From Methanoperedens sp049303315 (GTDB lineage Archaea > Halobacteriota > Methanosarcinia > Methanosarcinales > Methanoperedenaceae), in contig JBAQMZ010000054.1 of assembly GCA_049303315.1 (NCBI GenBank), positions 100,952 to 164,951 of the forward strand: a stretch of 64,000 bases of DNA, in the 5' to 3' direction. Numbering within the stretch: position 1 is the first letter of the stretch; each line of letters begins with the position of its first letter. The notes beneath the pieces were generated by a model. That model ran no database searches and was not told where the DNA came from. It saw only the letters and a program-made list of their open reading frames with translations. Shown in pieces: positions 61,370-64,000 of the stretch. Made by a program: the position numbers and the translations under genes.

Positions 61370-62473
61370 CTACTTTTCCTTACTGAATACCGCCGCTCTT
61401 GAAATTGTTTCGCGGGGGAAGGATTCTGCCAGGTGTTCCATTGCTTTTCTTATCGGCTTCACTACTTCCTGCGGTATGACAGGCGCGGGTTTTGCTTCCC
61501 CGGTCAGGAACGGGCATGTTACTCCTGTCAGCACTGCCATTACGCGCACCGCGCCGGTAAGCATCGGGTCAACCTTGGCTCCCCATATAACACGCTTCGT
61601 ATTCGGAACCTTATCCATAATCTGTTCTCCGGCCACAGCCACCTCTTCCAGCGTCAGGTCTTCGCCACCCACGATGTGAATGAGAACGCCGTATGCTGTC
61701 GATATATCGGTTATATCGAGCAGGGGGGTCGATAACGCCTGCGAAACCGCTTTCTCCACGCGGTTTGCGCCATCGCCTTCGCCAATTCCTATCGAGGAAA
61801 TTCCTCCGCGTTCCATTATGGCGCGGAGGTCGGCATAATCCAGGTTAATAAGGCTCGGCTGGGTTATGGTATCTGTCAGGTTCTTAACAAACGAACCCAC
61901 AAGCGCATTCGCTACTGACAATGCATCTTTAAGAGGCAGGTTGCCTGCAACTTCCCTGAGTTTTGAGTTATCAATGACCACTATCGAATCGCAAACCTCG
62001 GCTAGTGCTCTTACGGCGTCACGCGCTTTTTCGCGCCTTGTCATTTCAATTGTAAATGGGATTGTAACGCATGCAATTGTGAGTGCGCCCGCTTCTCTTC
62101 CAACGCCTGCAAAAACCGGGATTGCGCCTGTACCCGAGCCTCCTCCGAGACCCGCAACCAGGAACAGGAGATTGGCATCTTTCAATTCTTCCTTTATTTC
62201 GGCTAAATTCTCCTTTGCAGCTTCAGCTCCTCTTTCCGGGAATCCGCCGCAGCCGTGCCCTTTGCACAGCTTCTCACCGAGCAGGATAATTTTATCTGCC
62301 CTTGTCATTGTGCTAAGATGCGAAGCATCCGTATTAGCTCCAATTATTTTACCGCCGGCGAGTTTCTTGTCAGCAATCCATGTTACTATGTTGCAGCCAG
62401 CACCGCCCAGGCCCACAACAGTCACAGACGGGCGTGCAGTCTTAACTTTTTCCAGTAATTCTTCACGAGTCAT
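61370..62473 (-). CDS. ftsZ: cell division GTPase FtsZ
   Basis: Tubulin homologue forming the division ring. 367 residues. 'GLGGAGCNIVTWI', 'GANTDASHLSTM', tubulin signature 'GLGGGSGTGAIPV', 'CVTIPFTIEMTRREKARDAVRAL', 'SLINLDYADLRAIMERGG', and an 'MAVLTGV' end. The ATG follows GCGGAGGCTGATT. Euryarchaea usually have FtsZ1 and FtsZ2; I cannot say which paralogue this is. Confidence 0.94.
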   Translation of the reverse strand: MTREELLEKVKTARPSVTVVGLGGAGCNIVTWIADKKLAGGKIIGANTDASHLSTMTRADKIILLGEKLCKGHGCGGFPERGAEAAKENLAEIKEELKDANLLFLVAGLGGGSGTGAIPVFAGVGREAGALTIACVTIPFTIEMTRREKARDAVRALAEVCDSIVVIDNSKLREVAGNLPLKDALSVANALVGSFVKNLTDTITQPSLINLDYADLRAIMERGGISSIGIGEGDGANRVEKAVSQALSTPLLDITDISTAYGVLIHIVGGEDLTLEEVAVAGEQIMDKVPNTKRVIWGAKVDPMLTGAVRVMAVLTGVTCPFLTGEAKPAPVIPQEVVKPIRKAMEHLAESFPRETISRAAVFSKEK

Positions 62474-62592
62474 AATCAGCCTCCGCCATTAACTCGTTTT
62501 GTAAGTATTTAAGTCTTTTTTTACAATAAAAAACATGAATGATACCACATTTTTATATATACCCAAAACATAGAGAGAAAAAGGAGAAGCAA

Positions 62593-62913
62593 ATGATAGA
62601 GATTACAGAAGCTGCAGCAGCAGAATTAAAACAATTGCTTGAAAAAGAAAAAAAGACTGACCACGGATTACGCATATTCGCAGCCGGTTTTGGCTGCAGC
62701 GGAATACAATATGGCATGGCGCTTGAAAAGTCCCCAAAAAACGAAGATGTTATTTCGGAAAGTAACGGGATAAAAATATTCTTCAATAAAGACATCCGGG
62801 ATGATATTGATGAATTCAAAATCGATTACATCGATAATGAATATGGAAACGGGTTTGTTATAGATAATCCCAATGCGGCTAAATGCGGTTCAGGATGCAG
62901 TAGTTGCGGGTGA
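62593..62913 (+). CDS. HesB/IscA-like iron-sulfur assembly protein
   Basis: 106 residues. 'ITEAAAAELKQLLEKEKKTDHGLRIFAAGFGCSGIQYGMAL' is the HesB fold, followed by 'IDYIDNEYGNGFVIDNPNA' and a C-terminal C-x3-C-x2-C (CGSGCSSC). The first family cysteine is in GFGCSG. Carrier or repair protein for clusters. ATG 62593 follows AAGGAG; TATA TTTTATATAT at 62551-62560. Confidence 0.85.
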   Translation: MIEITEAAAAELKQLLEKEKKTDHGLRIFAAGFGCSGIQYGMALEKSPKNEDVISESNGIKIFFNKDIRDDIDEFKIDYIDNEYGNGFVIDNPNAAKCGSGCSSCG

Positions 62914-62918
62914 GCTGA

Positions 62919-63272
62919 ATGTTCCCGGGTCTTGGCAGGGGCATAAATCCCCGTAAGATGGCTTCGATGATGAAGCAGATGGGGATTGACGTAACTGAAA
63001 TAGAAAATGTTGAAGAGGTGATTATCCGCACACCGCAAAAGGATATTATTTTTAAGGACGCAGAGGTCTCGATAATGGATGCCAGGGGTATGAAGACCTA
63101 CCAGATAATTGGAACCCCGCAGGAAGTCACCCGTGAAATCAGGATACTGGATGAAGATGTGAAGCTTGTTATGGAACAGGCGAAATCGAATGAGACGGAT
63201 GCCAGGAACGCGCTTAAGGAAACAAAAGGGGATATTGCCGCAGCTATTTTGAAACTTGGTAAACCTGGTTAA
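62919..63272 (+). CDS. nac: nascent polypeptide-associated complex alpha
   Basis: Ribosome-bound chaperone. 117 residues. N-terminal 'MFPGLGRGINPRKMASMMKQMGI', the NAC beta core (about 25-70), and C-terminal UBA 'ARNALKETKGDIAAAILKL'. Follows the HesB gene by five bases (GGGTGAGCTGA ribosome site). The 3' end overlaps the convergent gene by 29 bases. Confidence 0.93.
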   Translation: MFPGLGRGINPRKMASMMKQMGIDVTEIENVEEVIIRTPQKDIIFKDAEVSIMDARGMKTYQIIGTPQEVTREIRILDEDVKLVMEQAKSNETDARNALKETKGDIAAAILKLGKPG

Positions 63273-63792
63273 TTTTTAATCTTCTCATCAATGCCCGGAT
63301 CCTGTGCTTAAAAATCAAAGGAGCGAGGGAACTAATGGAGCCCAGAACCGCTCCTGCAATATCAGGCAGCCCTAATGTTTGTTTGAAGTATTCGTAAAGG
63401 GATATTCCCTGTTCGGAAGGCAGGAGGAGTTCTCCATGGATAGAGGGAAGTTTTACAAAGTAAAAAACGAAAATATAGCCGAGAAATAAGGCTATCATGC
63501 CAAATAAAACATGTTCTCCAATCTCGGTTAAAGGTATATCTTCATTGTGTTTTTTAGTTTCAGGTAAACTCCCGGAAAAGAGGTTTTTTGCCCCAACGCC
63601 AAAGCCCCCAATCAAACCGGCAATGATTCCATCTGCGGGTGTAAAATAGCGGTAATCCAGCGATATGATATAACTGTAAGCGACCCCACCGTTTAATGAA
63701 CCGGATAAGCCTAAAATTATTGAGGAACCTGTAGATTTAATGAACCTGATTGGTTTTGTGAAATAAGATTTTTCTGTTATATTTTCTGCCAT
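63244..63792 (-). CDS. membrane protein, glycine-rich, unknown function
   Basis: 182 residues. Two glycine/alanine-rich helices near the N-terminus (about 22-45, 52-72), another at 88-112, and a possible fourth near 140-158, followed by a basic C-terminal tail (KHRIRALMRRLKI). No family recognised. Overlaps the end of nac. Confidence 0.55.
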   Translation of the reverse strand: MAENITEKSYFTKPIRFIKSTGSSIILGLSGSLNGGVAYSYIISLDYRYFTPADGIIAGLIGGFGVGAKNLFSGSLPETKKHNEDIPLTEIGEHVLFGMIALFLGYIFVFYFVKLPSIHGELLLPSEQGISLYEYFKQTLGLPDIAGAVLGSISSLAPLIFKHRIRALMRRLKINQVYQVSK

Positions 63793-63902
63793 TTATTACT
63801 AAACTCCTTTTCCACGAATTTAAACATGTTGAATCAGGTTGTTCTTCATTATTAATTCTTCTGAAAGGGCGTACAGTACTTCCGCATGTATTAGATAGTT
63901 TT

Positions 63903-63958
63903 ATCCATCCCAACTGAAATATTTTGTATTAGTGCTAAAAACACTCAGCGGGATGGAT
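63903..63958. repeat. inverted repeat near window end
   Basis: ATCCATCCC (63903-63911) and GGGATGGAT (63950-63958) are perfect 9-base arms. Inside them an AGTG/CACT hairpin (63931-63945) closes. Could be an operator or the end of a small element. Confidence 0.45.
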
Positions 63959-64000
63959 GTTTGAATAATATAATCTGGATTTTACTTAAAGATACGCTCA

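Noticed and set aside
1..64000. CRISPR arrays, rRNA, tRNA genes
   Set aside because: I scanned for regularly spaced repeats and for tRNA T-loop/acceptor patterns by eye and found none; a small tRNA could still be missed without a covariance search.
1..64000. Extrachromosomal (Borg-like) element of Methanoperedens
   Set aside because: The window is full of core chromosomal genes (glyS, ftsZ, topA, hemA, pyrC, nac) and lacks the frequent tandem repeats and one-strand gene bias expected.

Overview
The window looks like chromosomal DNA of a methane-metabolising euryarchaeon close to the Methanosarcinales. The evidence is an Ftr of the H4MPT C1 pathway, an HdrA fused to MvhD followed by a polyferredoxin, archaeal siroheme-route heme synthesis (AhbA, AhbB, AhbD), archaeal FtsZ, alpha-NAC, Pth2, class II GlyRS, TATA-box promoters and a PGF-CTERM protein. 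A CcmD-like ORF and molybdopterin-guanine-dinucleotide genes fit a cytochrome c and molybdoenzyme-rich lineage such as Methanoperedens (ANME-2d). That last assignment is inference, and no rRNA or marker search was possible.

Layout. 1-4.3 kb: the 5' part of proA, a small membrane protein, and an AT-rich two-gene unit (radical SAM protein plus membrane-anchored sensor/effector-like protein). 4.3-10 kb: an FMN-dependent glutamate-synthase-like protein, conserved archaeal hypotheticals, pth2, and an AT-rich patch with a DnaQ-BRCT protein. 10-20 kb: heme synthesis in two blocks (ccmD-like/ahbD-ahbA and ahbB-sirC-hemA) around a GIY-YIG protein, an AAA ATPase, mobA-fdhD-mobB and radC. 20-26 kb: a PIN/DUF104 toxin-antitoxin pair, an SDR, a Yip1 protein, and a large U32 protein gene that has a truncated promoter-plus-5'-end copy upstream and hairpin-rich in-frame insertions inside. 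26.5-31.4 kb: regulator, hdrA-mvhD, polyferredoxin, hypB. 31.5-39.6 kb: an AT-rich HEPN-like gene, rubrerythrin and flavodoxin, a PGF-CTERM/ABC transporter operon, pyrC, and an RNase H-fold protein without a normal start codon. 39.6-48.9 kb: DUF373, VTT, topA, a two-domain disulfide oxidoreductase with a 30-codon ORF before it, split-barrel flavin proteins (one fused to a membrane domain), UPF0058 (apparent ATA start), ftr. 49-54.4 kb: nitroreductase, endonuclease V, aquaporin plus a DUF2193-like protein with clear operator-like repeats, a Bat-type regulator, an HhH-GPD glycosylase. 54.5-64 kb: a micro-ORF cluster, glyS, PH-like proteins, thiC, a 56-residue DnaJ-type zinc protein, ftsZ, an HesB/IscA-like protein, nac.

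Many genes have a TATA box about 25-30 bp before the start codon and so look leaderless; others have GGAGG-type ribosome sites. I found no rRNA, tRNA, CRISPR array or intact transposase. Candidates for undescribed biology are the radical SAM/membrane pair, the in-frame palindromic insertions in the U32 gene, a structured intergenic segment near 26.3 kb, the membrane-split-barrel fusion, the HEPN-like island gene, and two conserved genes that appear to start at ATA.
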